A stretch of 64,000 nucleotides of DNA from Neogale vison (GCF_020171115.1 NC_058091.1:71122501-71186500); one strand, 5' to 3'. Positions 22,840 through 34,880 are shown, numbered from the stretch's first letter. Made by a program: numbers and translations. Notes: generated from the sequence alone by a model not told the origin.

Positions 22840-23350
22840 AAGATGTTTCCCAGGTACTCTCTGCTCCCACACAGGCGTAGCCTCTCCCATTATCTACATG
22901 CCTCACCAGAGGAAGACATCTGTTACAATTGTTCAACCTCCATTGACACATCATCATCACCCAGAGTCCATAGTTGACTTTAGGGTTCACTCTGGGTTTC
23001 CTACATTCTGTGGGTTTGGACAAATCTATGATGCATGTATCTCCCAGTATACTATCTTACACAGTAGTTTCACTGCCCTTAAAGTGCACTGTGCTCTCTT
23101 GATTCATCTGCCCTCTGCCCTAATCCCTGGCAACACTGATCTTTTTACTGTCTCCATCGTTTGCCTTTTTCACAATGTCCTATAGTTAGAATCCTACAGT
23201 ATGTAGTCTTTCCAAAGTGGCTTCATTCAGGTAGTAATATGTATTTGTTTTCCTGTTGCCTTTTCATGACATAATAGCTCATTCTTTGGAACACTAAATA
23301 TTTCATTGTGTGGCTGTCTCACATGGCATTATTTCCAATTTCTATTTTTT
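22840..23350 (-). mobile_element. Old L1 3' UTR, antisense
   Basis: Text such as CCATTGACACATCATCATCA, GGGTTTGGACAAATCTATGA and TTTTTACTGTCTCCATCGTT matches the 3' UTR of L1MB/ME-class elements read backwards. The two open frames in this part are repeat-derived. Confidence 0.75.
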
Positions 23351-23625
23351 CTTCTGTTGGACTTGGGTTTATGGGGGTAGGGTTTTGATGTTTGGTGCCA
23401 GGCACCTAGAATGCACCTAATTAGTATTTCTGTGAGAATAAGTTATAAATAAACAAGAGACACGCCACTTTTTCTTTCTAGCCTGTTCTCCTTCACCTGG
23501 AATAGCTTCCAGATTGGCTAAGTCTGTGCTCATGAGAGAATATGCATTCTTGGGTGAGAGATGGTATGTTTCATTCCTCTCCACAGTCCACTTCCCCCAA
23601 CTAGTCTGCCATTATTTATTAAACT

Positions 23626-23828
23626 CAGGGGTCAGCAAACTATAGCCTTTGGGCCAAATCTGACCTGACAGCTGTTTTTGTAAGTAAAGTTTTATTGGAA
23701 CACAGCCACACCCGTCCTTTATGCATGGTAAACGGCAGAGCTGAGTGGCTATGATAGAGACCATGTGGCCTGCTGGGCTGAAAACCTTTACTCTTTGGGT
23801 CTTTACAGCGAAAGTTTGCTGACCTCTG
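23626..23828 (+). mobile_element. hAT-type non-autonomous DNA transposon (MITE)
   Basis: The ends CAGGGGTCAGCAAACT and (reversed) CAGAGGTCAGCAAACT form 16-bp terminal inverted repeats with one mismatch. The interior (CAGCTGTTTTTGTAAGTAAA, GGAACACAGCCACACCC) is that of a common eutherian Charlie-group element. The 8-bp target duplication is not obvious, as expected for its age. It has no transposase. Confidence 0.85.
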
Positions 23829-24062
23829 TCCTAACCCAGGAAAGGAGCTGGAGGCTGAGCTCAAGGTAGTCAGAGTGATTGCTTATAGAAACATGTCCAA
23901 AGTAGCAGCTGTTAGGTTCTTTTAGGGAGAAATACATTTCTGAGATTTATTTTGATTTGTGTGTTGAATAAAGAAACTATAAAAAGAAAACCTGCTGAAA
24001 GGTCTGGTTGCTTTGTTTTAGGCATTACAAGACAAATGATGTGGCCTTATTTTTTAATTAAA

Positions 24063-24249
24063 CAGCAATTTTCAAACTTGAACATGAATCAGAATCACCT
24101 GGAGGGCTTGCTAAGCTGCAGTGTGCGCCCCTCCCCCAGTAAGGTTCTAATTCAGTAGGTCTGGGTGGTGATCCAGAAGGGGCCTTACCGACAAGCTCCC
24201 AGATGTTGCTGATACTTCTGGCCTGGAGGCCAGACTTTGAGAACCATTG
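24063..24249 (+). mobile_element. hAT-Charlie MITE, MER5/MER33-like
   Basis: AATCAGAATCACCTGGAGGG, CTAATTCAGTAGGTCTGGG and the end ACTTTGAGAACCATTG are characteristic. The termini are inverted repeats of one another with several substitutions. Confidence 0.82.
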
Positions 24250-24261
24250 GTTTAGAACAAG

Positions 24262-24415
24262 AGTCCTGAGACTTAGCTCTCTGTTTCAGAATCATCTAGT
24301 GAATTTAAAAACATTTTATTAAAAAAAAAAAAAAAAAAAAAAGCTTGAGTCTCACCCTAGACTTACCAAGTCAGAATCCCCAGCATTGGTCTGTATTTTA
24401 AAAAGAATGATTTTG
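24262..24415 (+). mobile_element. Second MER5-like fragment with poly-A insertion
   Basis: TTTCAGAATCATCTAGTGAA and AAGTCAGAATCCCCAGCATT fit another copy of the same element class. A run of about 23 A (24319-24341) interrupts it. Confidence 0.55.
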
Positions 24416-24419
24416 AAGA

Positions 24420-25685
24420 AAACTTATTTAGTCAACATGCTTTTGAAACTATACTATGGGCTTTGCTGATTAAGGTGTATCTAAGAGGTTTTGACTAAAA
24501 AGCTTGAAATAACAGTGAGATACAGATTTCGTTATATTCTCAGTTTTAAAAACTCTAAACTGGAATCTGGTTTTGTGTATGTACGTTACATTTATCAGTG
24601 GACTTTAAAAAAAAAAAAAGTCCAAAAAGTACACTGTGTTCAATTTAGTAGATAATTTTTTCTTTTCCTTAGCAAACTTGATGTGTGAGTTTGTAAATTT
24701 TCTTTCCCTGAGTAAAATTAATTTTAAATCAGTATCTGATGATTCCCTTTACCTCTTTTCTTGAAAGTGAGGTTTCATTCTGAATAGGGGCATGAACAAC
24801 TCCTATTCCGTGACCTAAGGGTTCACGATAGCAAGGTGAAGTATACAAGTGCCTGCTGGAAATGGCATGGAAAGTCTCCTTTCCTGACTCTTCCTCCTCT
24901 GTGTGCGGGGGGAACACATTCTTTAACATCTGGGTAGGTGTCTTTAAAACAACACAGAGCCCCATTCCTCCATATGTGCTTTTGCTCAGAGAACTTTGTC
25001 CCCCTTAGCCACAATTTCAGCATGCTATAAAGCTGTGTTCATTTTAATTCTGTTGATTGCTATTTGTAATGTTCTGAAGCTGAGTATTATGTCAGAATGC
25101 AAATAAAGCAAAGCAACCATGAAATAGTAAATGTAGAAGAACCGAGTCTTTGGCACTTTGACAGCTAATGTAGTAACCTCAACCGTCATGAGCCGTACAA
25201 AGACCTTTGAAGTACTGTGTTTATGAAGGGACAGGCATTTTTGGTCATGCTTTTGGTTTGCACTTTTTTCTGCCCTCTCTCTGACCTTTAAAAGGATAGG
25301 AATAGAAATACCTAGATTTGGGTTTATAGATCCCCAAATCCTTACAACAAAGCAGTCGTCAATGTCTTAAACTACATAATTCTATATTATGAAATCATGA
25401 TGGTTACTCACGTGAAATGTCAGAATATGAGTTTGACAAATGACTTAACAAGGCTAATGTTCTAAAGTATGGAAGAGCTCATTTATTTAGTGCATTTGAA
25501 TTAAATCAAGTTTCAAACTGGCTGTCTTGAATGAAAATTTTCACTTCTTTTTTTTTTTTTGGCATTTCCTTAGAAGATTAGAAAGAATATTGGGAAGATA
25601 TTGTGAGCAAAGTAGAAATGAAGACTTGTAATTTTTTTCCTTTTCATGAACTCATGAATATCACTTACTTATGCCTCTGTCAGCT
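24420..25685. other. Single-copy-like DNA
   Basis: No recent repeats. Two overlapping minus-strand frames (24729-25023) lack a domain or splice context. Confidence 0.35.
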
Positions 25686-25712
25686 CTACAAAGAGGAGGC
25701 TTTAGGGCCCTA

Positions 25713-25910
25713 AAGGGCACGTGGGTGGCTCAGTCATTAAGCGTCTGCCTTCGGCTCAGGTCATGGTCCCAGGGTCCTGGGATTGAGTCCCACATTGGGC
25801 TCCCTGCTTGCGGGAAGCCTGCTTCTCCATCTCCCACTCCCCCTGCTTGTGTTCCCTCTCTTGCTGTGTCTCTCTGTCAAATAAATAAATAAAATCTTAA
25901 AAAAAAAAAA
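25713..25910 (+). mobile_element. SINEC
   Basis: GGCACGTGGGTGGCTCAGTC opens the tRNA-like head, and AAATAAATAAATAAAATC with an A tail closes it. AAAGAGGAGGCTTTA (25690-25704) and AAAGAGGGGCCTTTA after the tail form an imperfect target duplication, with eight extra bases between the left copy and the head. Confidence 0.92.
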
Positions 25911-25924
25911 AGAGGGGCCTTTAT

Positions 25925-27860
25925 TCCTAAGTACTAATTTTTGTAGCTTCTAGAAAATAGCAGTACCCAGGAAAACCTGAAAGTAATAGAGAATAGTAAT
26001 TCATTATTCTGTGGTTATTTTAAGCTCCTTCATTGGAAGTGTTAGGGCTACTCATTCAACTACAAGAATTTATTGAAATGGAGACTCTTTCATGATGATG
26101 AGTGTTTTTCAGTTATCTCATCACTTTTTGTCTGTTTGAATGTCATTTCTCAGGTGGGAATGTTCCAGATTCCCGCCTTACACACAGACAAGGCCAGTGA
26201 CCTAGGCAGAGCTCAGAGCTCTCGTTTTGAGAGCAAAATGAGTAGTTGTTTTCTGCACTGCTGTTAGGAAGGCCCTTTACGTCCAGGGGTTCCCAATATG
26301 AATATGCTTTGTGCACATTCAGATGGGACCTATGCTTGGTTTAATGCTCTGCTGTCACTGTCTTGAAATGCTTACTACTTTCTGAACAAGGGACCCTGCA
26401 TTTTGTCCTGGACCCCACAGTAGTGAAGTTAGCCCTGCCCCCAGGAACTGTATCTTTTTCATCTTTATTTCCCTGCATATTTTTAGCCTGGTGCCTGATG
26501 TGCAAATGAATGAGTGAAAGAAGGAGTGCTCCCCTTGTTCTGAGAGCAAAATGACTTAGATAGTGTTGCTTTTCGAATTGCTCATAGGAGTGCAGTCTAG
26601 GTCAGTCAGTGGATTCCCAAAATGAGTGTTTTTCAGAAACCATGAGGCGGTTGCTTGAATGGTTGGGTAGAAGTAGGGGTAATGAATAAATGTTGAAAGA
26701 GTACAGATTCTCTGGCTTGACCTCAATTTTCCTGAATCAAAATTTTCTATATGAAGATAGACCAGGGATCTGTAATTCAAAAAGCTTCTTGGGTACTCTT
26801 GTGCCTGTGCATGGAGTATGGTCTTCTCCCATAGAGCTCTGGAAGGTCTGTAGGTCTGTTCTGCTGGGGGCATAGGTTTCGGGCTTGTCTGGGTTGTCAA
26901 TAAAAAAGGGCCTGATTCAAATGACAACAAGTGCAGTTTAGAAGACAGCAGGGCATGGCTGGGCTTAAAATTAGTATAACAGACCCAGGTCCCCGATGAT
27001 ACTTCTATGATACCAACAAGGCTACCATTTGTCTGATTGCTTATGCCTCCATTGGAAGGGATCTGATGCGTTGTGCAGTTTAACTCCCAAAGCATGAGGT
27101 GAAGGTTGGCCTTACAACCATGTTAGAGCACCTACTGTAGTCACTGCCCCCTCCCCAGGTTTGGCCACATGAGGCCTACTTCCAAGTGGAAGTAACTAAA
27201 GGGGAAAGGAATATGGAAGGCCTGATGGTAAGCCTGGTGCCTTCATGTGCAGTTTGCATGGGGCCTTGCCAGAACTACTACAGATTTGTGGAGGCTTGGG
27301 GTGGAGCAGAGAGGTCTGCAGGTAGCTGTGGGTTGGATGTCAGCTTGTCTGTTGGATGTTGGCTTGTCATTTAGAAAGCAAGGATCCCATGTAGGAGGAC
27401 ATCTTACCCAAGTCATGGGTCAGAATGGTGGCTACAATATACATCCCTTCATGAAAGACGGTGCTTCTAAGAGGTAAGTCTCTTCATATGTATAGAATCT
27501 TGTAACTCTGGACATGCTAGAGACTGCAAAGTTAACATTATTCAGTGAAAGCATCTAGTCTATGAAAAACACCTTAGAAGTTTCATAAAGAGAGGTGGAA
27601 CTGTTCTCAAGTCTCTCACCCAGAAGGAAAGTTGTGTTGTTCAAGTGCAGATATCCTTAGAGCTCGGGCTCAAGAGGACTTCTCATAGCTCAACTCCAAA
27701 TAATCCCTGGCCGTCCTTGGCTGGGAAGAGTGTTGAGACGAAGGCATTGTTGTTAACCAAGGCGAGAGGAAATTTCCATGGTGGAGCCATGGAAAGGACA
27801 ACAACTAATAGCAAGGGATAAAAAAGAATGTGTAGAAACACAAGGTCATTGTTTAACCAC
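25925..27860. other. Mostly single-copy DNA with a long minus-strand open frame
   Basis: A 179-codon open frame lies at 26556-27095 on the minus strand. It has no recognisable domain, a composition like random translation and no splice or start support, so I do not call a gene. A short near-duplication (GTTGGATGTCAGCTTGT and GTTGGATGTTGGCTTGT) lies at about 27332-27369. The block at 26450-26540 has weak L2/MIR character. Confidence 0.35.
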
Positions 27861-27869
27861 TTGCTTGCT

Positions 27870-28085
27870 TTCATTCATTACTCAGTAACTGTGTTTTGAG
27901 CATCTTTAATGTGTCAGGTGCTCCTGGAGACAATAGGACACGGGAGTGAGAAGGCAGGATATTTCCTGATGTCCGGAAACCTGAATTTTGGTGGGAAAGA
28001 GACAGCCTGTATAAACTTGTCAGAGTTGTGAGTGCTGTGAAGAGGATGCAGAGAGTATTATGTGAAAGACTGTAGAGCTCACAGT
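27870..28085 (+). mobile_element. L2-like 3' fragment
   Basis: TTTGAGCATCTTTAATGTGTCAGGTGCTC-type text (27895-27925) followed by GGTGGGAAAGAGACAGCC and GTGAGTGCTGTGAAGAGG follows L2 tail order. Confidence 0.6.
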
Positions 28086-28365
28086 TGATGGTCAGGGATG
28101 GGGAGAGTCCTCCCTTTCCTTCCTTCTACACCAAATACAATTTCTGCAGTAACCTGTTAATTTGTCATAGGCTCAGTTCCTTTTTCTTATGAACCACTAC
28201 TGATTTTACATACTTGGCCAGGCCACTGAATAGGCTTGGCGGTATGGGACGATGTATGGGGGCTTAGTCTAGATTAGTGCTGTCATGTCAGTACCATAAG
28301 AGCAAGTAGCCCCTTTCCAATTATTGAACATATACTAACTGAGCGTTAAAGAATGTCAGTTTCAG

Positions 28366-28480
28366 GGCACCTGGCTGGCCCAGTAGGGAGAGCATGGGAC
28401 TCTTGAGCTTGGGGCTGTGAGTTCAAGCTGCATGTTGGGCGTAGAGCTTACTTAAAAAAATTTTTTTTAAATAAATGAAA
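28366..28480 (+). mobile_element. Short ancestral CAN-SINE
   Basis: GGGCACCTGGCTGGCCCAGT, GACTCTTGAGCTTGGGGC and GAGTTCAAGC preserve the tRNA-like A and B box regions, but the long pyrimidine tract of the younger class is absent. It ends at GAGCTTACTTAAAAA. Confidence 0.85.
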
Positions 28481-28793
28481 AGAAGAATGTAAGTTTCACT
28501 AATTAAGTATTTTTTCTTTCTATTATTAACGTTTGGCTGACTTGAAAATAAAAACAAAATGCCAGCAGGTAATGTTTTCTTCTGCTAATATTCAGGTTGA
28601 CTTGTGGCAGATTTCCCCATTGTTTTGTGTTTACCAAAATACAGAGATTGAGACTGGCCAATGATTAAAGAGGTGACATGTTTACCATTAAATATTTATA
28701 TACTATAAAATGAGAGAATATGTGAAATAAGTCAACAAACCAGTTTTATCATATTTTATATCTTTCAGACAGATTTAATACATTGTAGATTTT

Positions 28794-28992
28794 TTTTTAA
28801 GATCTATTTATTTATTTATTTAACAGAGAGAGAGAGAGAGAGAGATCACAAGTAGACAGGCAGGCAGAGAGAAAGAGGGAAGCAGGCTCCCTGCTGAGCA
28901 GAGAGCCCTATGCAGGGCTCCATCCCAGGACCCTGAGATCATGACCTGAGATGAAGGCAGCGGCTTAACCCAGTGAGCCACCCAGGTGCCCC
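28794..28992 (-). mobile_element. SINEC with 17-bp target duplication
   Basis: AATACATTGTAGATTTT (28777-28793) and AATATATTGTAGATTTT (28993-29009) differ once. A (GA)n run of about 20 bp is expanded in the middle. Confidence 0.95.
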
Positions 28993-29266
28993 AATATATT
29001 GTAGATTTTAGCAAGTCAGATCATGTGGGATAATTGGTGTTTTAAAATTCTGGGCTTATAGAAAATTTGGATATTATCAAAATGACTAAATACAGAGTTA
29101 AAATGCCTTATGCATAAGAACAGATATCCTTATACTTTTTGAATTCTGAATTAGATAATATCAAATTTAAACTTCTGTTGAACTGATACTGATAATTGTT
29201 AAATTTTAGAACACCAATTAGACAATACAACAGAAAAATTATGAGTAGATGTATTTTTAAATTTTA

Positions 29267-29468
29267 TTTTATTTTATTTTTTTAAAGATTTTATTTATTT
29301 ATTTGACAGACAGAGATCACAAGTAGGCAGAAAGGCAGGCAGAGGGGGGGGGGATGCAGGCTCCCTGCTGAGCAAAGAGTCTGATGTGGGACTCGATCCC
29401 AGGACCCTGAGATCATGACCTGAGCCGAAGGCAGAGGCCTCAACCCACTGAGCCACCCAGGCGCCCCA
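29267..29468 (-). mobile_element. SINEC with 15-bp target duplication
   Basis: TATTTTTAAATTTTA is exact at 29252-29266 and 29469-29483. The body has a run of about 9 G at 29345-29353 and keeps the head CCACCCAGGCGCCCC. Confidence 0.95.
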
Positions 29469-29789
29469 TATTTTTAAATTTTAAATAAATACATTTCTAG
29501 ATTCATCAGCCAGATGTATTAAGTAAAAAATATGTGCTTTAAATTCTGGTGTTTCTGGTATTTTGGACCACCTGATCTAATCATTGTCATCCTATATGGG
29601 AGGGAAACAGGGACTTGGAGAAGTATAACAATTTGCTTTAGGATCAGGGGATTATTTCACTTTGAAGTGTTAACGGAAACTGGTTTCAACCATTTTTAAG
29701 TAGAAAGGTCGTTTTACATAGTAGTTATAAACATTCCTGATCGGGATTCTGGCTGGGTTTTTTTCATTTGTTTTATTTGTTTTCCATAT

Positions 29790-29940
29790 ACACCAGCTCT
29801 GTAAACTTGGGTAAGTTACTAAATTTCTCTAAAGGCTTTAGTTCCTCATCAGTACATTCTGGAAAATGGTCATGCCCTTCCCCTGGAAGCACTGTCCTGG
29901 GGATTGAGTAAACAATAGGGATAAGCATTCGGTACACTTA
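29790..29940 (-). mobile_element. MIR fragment, antisense
   Basis: GTAAACTTGGGTAAGTTACT, then TTTAGTTCCTCATCAGTA, is the MIR core read backwards. Confidence 0.6.
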
Positions 29941-29979
29941 TATTGCATAGAGGAAGAAATTGGGGGAAATTATTATTAT

Positions 29980-30172
29980 TATTTTTAAAGATTTGTTTAT
30001 TTGTTTGGGAGAGAGAGAGACAGAGAGAGAGGGAATACTAGTAAGGGGAGTGAGAGAGGGAGAAGCAGGCTTCCCTCCGAGCAGGGAGCCTGATGCAGGG
30101 CTCAATCCCAGGACCCTGGGATCATGACCTGAGCCTAAGGCAGCGATTAACAACTGAGCCACCCGGTACCCT
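29980..30172 (-). mobile_element. SINEC with 16-bp target duplication
   Basis: GGGAAATTATTATTAT is exact at 29964-29979 and 30173-30188. The head has lost several bases (CCACCCGGTACCCT). Confidence 0.94.
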
Positions 30173-30504
30173 GGGAAATTATTATTATATAAGACACATC
30201 CTTCAAAACCAACCAAAAAAAAAAAAAAAAAAACAACAACAACCCAACCCAGAAATCCTTCTATCAAACAGATCTTTCAAGAGGACATTTTTAAACAATA
30301 ATATTGGAAGCACCTAAAATATAGAAATGTTCCTAGTTATTTCAGATGAAGGAAATCAACCTCTATATTAATCTTTTTTTGAAAATTTAGGTTTAGTTAA
30401 ATATCAGTTCTATGACAGTGTGATAGCAGTTGTACCAAATAAATGACTTGTTTTAAGTTATAGCTAGTTCTTAACAGAAATTATAAAACATTTGCTATAT
30501 GTCA

Positions 30505-30710
30505 GGTACATATAGCAACACATTTAATCCTCACCAAAAAAAAAAAAAATGAGATAGGTATTATCATCATCACTATATGACATGTGTTAAAACATTACCA
30601 CAGAGAAGTCAAGTGGAAAGTCTGAGGTCACTTGGCCAATAGGTGAAGGTGGGGTTTAGACCTACCTGAGCACTAGAACACTAATCTCACACATTACACT
30701 ATACGGAGTA
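30505..30710 (+). mobile_element. MIR
   Basis: CACATTTAATCCTCACC, GAGATAGGTATTATCATCAT, CACAGAGAAGTCAAGTGG and GGTCACTTGGCCAATAGG follow the MIR core in order. A run of A interrupts it at 30535-30549. Confidence 0.75.
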
Positions 30711-30866
30711 TACCACCAGAGGCAGATTGCTAGTAGAAAGGATCCTCTAGTTATTCTACAGATCCAAATTTGACTTGCCAAGATGGGAGCTGATCCAATG
30801 AAATATTGGCTTATGAGAAGCCCATTTTATAGGGATACTCATACAATATTAAAAATGGTGGCCACT

Positions 30867-31043
30867 GGGGGTCTGGGGGGCTCAGTGGGTTGGGCCTCTG
30901 CCTTCTGCTCACGTCATGATCTCAGCGTTCTGGCCAAGCCCTGTGTTGGGCTCTCTGCTCCCCAGGGAGCCTGCTTCCCCCCACCCTCCTGCTGCCTACT
31001 TGTGATATCTCTCTGTCTGTCAAATAAATGAATAAAATCTTTA
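30867..31043 (+). mobile_element. SINEC, first of three at one site
   Basis: GGGGTCTGGGGGGCTCAGTG is a mutated head, and AAATAAATGAATAAAATC is the tail. The target sequence AAAAATGGTGGCCACT (30851-30866) precedes it and recurs as AAAAATGGCTGCCACT at 31044-31059. Confidence 0.94.
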
Positions 31044-31059
31044 AAAAATGGCTGCCACT

Positions 31060-31225
31060 TGGGGGCACCTGGGTGGTTCAGTTAATCCTTCGACTCTTGA
31101 TTTCAGCTCAGGTTATGATCTCAGGGCAATGAGATTGAACCCTCACCAGGCTCTGTACTTAGCACAGAGTCTGCTTGTCCCTCTTTCTTGGTTCCTCTTT
31201 CTCTCTCTCATAAATACAATCTTAA
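31060..31225 (+). mobile_element. SINEC older subtype, second of three
   Basis: GGGGCACCTGGGTGGTTCAG and the GACTCTTGATTTCAGCTC middle mark a different, older subtype. It ends ATAAATACAATCTTAAA and is followed by another copy of the target, AAAAATAGTTGCCAC, at 31226-31240. Confidence 0.93.
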
Positions 31226-31242
31226 AAAAATAGTTGCCACAT

Positions 31243-31431
31243 AGGGGTGCCTGGGTGGCTCAGTGGGTTAAAGCCTCTGCCTTCGGCTCAGGTCTTGATC
31301 CCAGGGTCCTGGGATTGAGCCCCGCATCAGACTCTCTACTTGGCAGGGAGCCTGCTTCCCCCCTCTCTCTCTGCCTGCCTCTGCCTACTTGTGATCTCTC
31401 TTTCTCTGTCAAATAAATAAAGATTTAAAAA
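31243..31431 (+). mobile_element. SINEC young subtype, third of three
   Basis: GGGGTGCCTGGGTGGCTCAG and an almost consensus body end in AAATAAATAAAGATTTA. The last target copy AAAAATAGTTGCCACT is at 31432-31447. Confidence 0.95.
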
Positions 31432-31504
31432 AAAAATAGTTGCCACTAGCTGACTACATCCATAACCATAAACTCTACTAGCGACTGCACCCATTTTTCT
31501 TTCT

Positions 31505-31670
31505 CTATAATAGCCCCCTGAGATAGATGTGATGATAGATATAATGATGTATATTTTACAGGTGATGGAACTGAGTCTGAGTGAAGTGTATGACCTTCCC
31601 CAAATTAGAGTTATTTGTCTCCAAACGCACTGTAATGCCTAAGTTTCTATTCCGAATATTGTGTAATCTC
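31505..31670 (+). mobile_element. MIR fragment
   Basis: TATTTTACAGGTGATGGAACTGAG-type text (31550-31580) and the following GACCTTCCCC match the MIR core. Confidence 0.6.
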
Positions 31671-31674
31671 AGTT

Positions 31675-32810
31675 GTGTGCCACTGAAACTGTTCATATGA
31701 TTATGAACAATAAAGTCAGTCAACAGGATACTATGTCCCCCACTATTCTAGAATACAATCAAATCCCATATATATCAGCAATTATCTGCATTTCACTTCC
31801 ATAGAGCAGGGTGAATGCCTCATGCAGAAAACGAGGGCAGGGCTTTGGACTAAATGGTCTCTTTCCACACTAAGGCTTTCATCTTCCCAGAAGGATAAAA
31901 ATTTAGCTGAATATTCCCTTAAACAACACTAGATGGCGCACGAGAACAAAAGAGATAGAAGACATTTATAGGACACATGCAACCCTTATTTCTAATTGCG
32001 GTAGAATTCATTTTCTGAAGTGAATCATTGCGGATTTCAGACTACCGAGAACTAACAGAAGGAACACCTGACCTGATATTTTGCCAGTACAAAACTCTGC
32101 CTTATCTCCAATTTGGAGTAGAATTTTGATAAATCTAACAGAAAACCAGTTCTCTATTTTTGGCAGAACATTAACCAAACCAATCTGGCATTATTTCGTT
32201 TAAGTAACTCTGGCTCTACTGTAGCAAAATTAAATTAAACTGAATATCTGAAAAAGCAGGTATAGTCAAGAACTACTCCTGTGAACTCTATAAAATGAAT
32301 TTCTATGCTATTTTGGACATTACAATATATGTTACCAGGAACACAGGCTTGTGACATTATGCAAGGCACAAGAAAATAGCCAGAAAGGGTACATATTTAT
32401 TTCTAGAGATCTTTTGTGGGGTCATGAAGCTTTTAGACTTTGGCCTCTATTAGTTTATATTTTTAACTAGTACTAAATTATTAGCCTGAATATTAATATT
32501 ACCAAATTTATTTTGTTTCTCTTTTGATCATCTATGCTTTCTTTGAGGAGTTGCAGAGCCTCATGAGATAGAATAAAGTACAAGGTGGAAAACAAAGGAA
32601 AGAAATTACAAGGGTAAAAATAAAGAATGAACTATTCAGGTTAGATTCTCTTATGTGACCCAGGTCGATACCATTTTACCACATTTTCTGGATTTCTCTG
32701 AAGAAATGAGAAATAATGGTGGACAGAAATATGAGTTTCAGCCTTGTACCTTCAAATAATACATTGAGAAGGGGTACACTAGTGTATGTTAATTTTAGAA
32801 ACAGCTTCCC
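31675..32810. other. Single-copy-like DNA
   Basis: No recent repeat and no coding signal over more than 1.1 kb. Confidence 0.4.
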
Positions 32811-32813
32811 TGG

Positions 32814-32995
32814 AGGGGCGTCTAGGTGGCTCAGTCAGTTAAACAACTGACTCTATTTCATCTTGGCTGGCGATTTCAAGGTCATGGAGTCAAGCCTCAT
32901 GTTGGTCTCCGTGCTCAGCCCAGTCTGCTTGACTTTCCCACCACCCCACCCCCAACCTGCTTGCTTACTCTCTTTCTCTCTTTCAAATCTAATAA
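32814..32995 (+). mobile_element. SINEC, diverged older subtype
   Basis: GGGGCGTCTAGGTGGCTCAG opens it, GGCGATTTCAAGGTCATGG follows, and CTTTCAAATCTAATAAATTA marks a decayed tail. Confidence 0.88.
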
Positions 32996-33069
32996 ATTAT
33001 TCCAACTAGTCCACACCATGGTATAAGTCTGACACTCAAATGGCACACTTACCTCAAAGAAGACCACAT

Positions 33070-33292
33070 GGATATTCAAAGCTGGATATTAAGATTCAGA
33101 CCCGACTCCTCCAATTCAGTAACCATGTGACCCTGTGCTTGATACTCTATCTCATTAAGCCACAGTTTTCTCATCTGTGAAGTGGGGATAATAACTGAGT
33201 CCCCCTCACAGAACTATTGGGAGAATTAAATGAGCTAATACAAATGGTTGTAAATGTTAGGCACATGGTAAGTACCCAATAAGGTAACTCTA
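33070..33292 (-). mobile_element. MIR, antisense
   Basis: CAGTTTTCTCATCTGTGAAG, GGGGATAATAACTGAGTC, GAATTAAATGAGCTAATAC and GGCACATGGTAAGTACCC are the MIR core in reverse order and nearly complete. Confidence 0.85.
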
Positions 33293-33434
33293 AAACATGC
33301 TTCAAAATAACTGGACTATCTTTGGCCCAAGCCCTCAGCCCTTACTGGTTTATGCAGTTGTGAAGACCAAAGACACTCATGAGGCATGCCTTTAATTCTA
33401 CTATTTTTCTTCTTTCCAGGAAAGCATTTTTGTT

Positions 33435-33650
33435 GTTGTTTTTAAGATTTAATTTATGTGGGAGAGAAGGACAGTGGGGAAGGGGGCAAACAGAGTGAGA
33501 GGAAGAGGGAAGGAGTCTCAAGCAGACTCTGCACTGAGCAGAGTCGGATGTGGGGCTCAAGTTCAGACCCCAAGGTCATGACCCTGAGGTATGACCTGAG
33601 CCAAAACCCAGAGTTGGTCACTTAACCAATTAAACCACCTGAGGGCCCCA
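33435..33650 (-). mobile_element. SINEC, old and diverged
   Basis: TTTTTAAGATTTAATTTATG, a GA-rich tract and AACCAATTAAACCACCTGAGGGC-type head text are recognisable with many substitutions. A short internal duplication around AAGGTCATGACCCTGAGG is present. Confidence 0.85.
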
Positions 33651-33654
33651 TTAA

Positions 33655-34880
33655 TTGGAATTTTTTTAGATATGCTTTAAGTGATGCCCTATTTCTCTCT
33701 CAGTTATACTCTCGTGTCCTTACCTCCCACCCCGGTGGCCTCTTCTTCCCAGAGAACCTTGGGGACTATAGATCACTTAAAAAAAAAAAAAAAAACCAAA
33801 ACAGTACCAAATCTACTTCACCAGTTATCATGACCCCTAACAGGTAGCCTAATGCTTGAACCCAGCTGTCATGTTACCAGCCAGATCAAGCAGACTTTTT
33901 GATGTTTGGAGGCTGCTTTCTTGGGCTCAAACATAATTTATCTCCTCTAACTCCAAAATTATATGCAACTCATTACATGGAGATAATTGACCTCATGGTA
34001 ATTACCTTCATTTTGAAAAGGTGAGACAAATATCAAACATTTCAGGAAGGAAAAATATGTTTAGGCTCCCAGACCATTCCCACCTACAAGCTGGCCTTGT
34101 CTCTAAGAAAGTTATCTGGAAGTTAGTTTTTTTAGTAACTCAGGTGAATGGGTAAAAAAGGAGTATGAAGTATGTTATTGTGGCACAAGCTCAAGTGAGG
34201 CCTTGGAGAAGAGGATGTGGTTTACTGTATGCTGAGTCTGCTTTGTGGCTAGCAAGGTGAAATCCGGCATGCCCCTTAACATCTGTAATCTTAGAACCTC
34301 ATCTATAAACGTGAAGTGGGGCCTGATGGGTATTAACATCTGTCTAAGCTCTAACCTTCTAAGATTTTTTTTTTTTTTTTGGGTAAGCTTCACCTGAAGA
34401 GAGTAACAAATGTAGGGCATGTAATTTTAATCACAGCCCCAAATTATTTCAGGACACTGTTGGTATAATTAATATTCAAAAGTTCTTAGAGATACTTAGA
34501 TGAAAGCTCAAAAGGAAAGATGATCACGGCTCAGAAAATTCAATGAGTAATTAATTGCAAATGACTAAGGCTCTTCCTCCTGCTTCAGGAGCACAGGAAT
34601 AGGAAAAGCAATAAAAGCGACTCACATTCTTCCTTGCGGAGCCCAAGGAAATTTCTGATGTGATTTAGCATGCTTCGTTTTCCCCTTGTTAATTATTGTG
34701 AAATAGAATCTGTTTCATATCAAATAGTACTTCTAACCTCATTTGTAATTCTGAAAAGTCTAATAACATCCTTTGTCAACTGTATCAACGAACCACAAAT
34801 TTCACTGCACCCAGGAGTTGGTCATTCTCCATCTCTCCTTCCTCAGTTCTCTATTTCTTCAAAGTGCCTGTATGATCTCC
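33655..34880. other. Single-copy-like DNA
   Basis: Only A and T runs (33780-33797, 34363-34380) stand out. No gene is supported. Confidence 0.35.

Noticed and set aside
26556..27095. 179-codon minus-strand open frame
   Set aside because: It has no recognisable domain or coding-like composition, no splice signals or promoter, and starts and stops within ordinary intergenic sequence.
28366..28480. Possible functional tRNA-Lys gene from the A and B box-like text in short SINEs
   Set aside because: The sequence cannot fold into a complete tRNA cloverleaf with an intact anticodon arm and has a SINE tail.
30851..31447. Regularly spaced short repeats resembling a CRISPR-like array
   Set aside because: The repeated 16-mers are target duplications and the 'spacers' are SINEs of about 180 bp. 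The host is a mammal.
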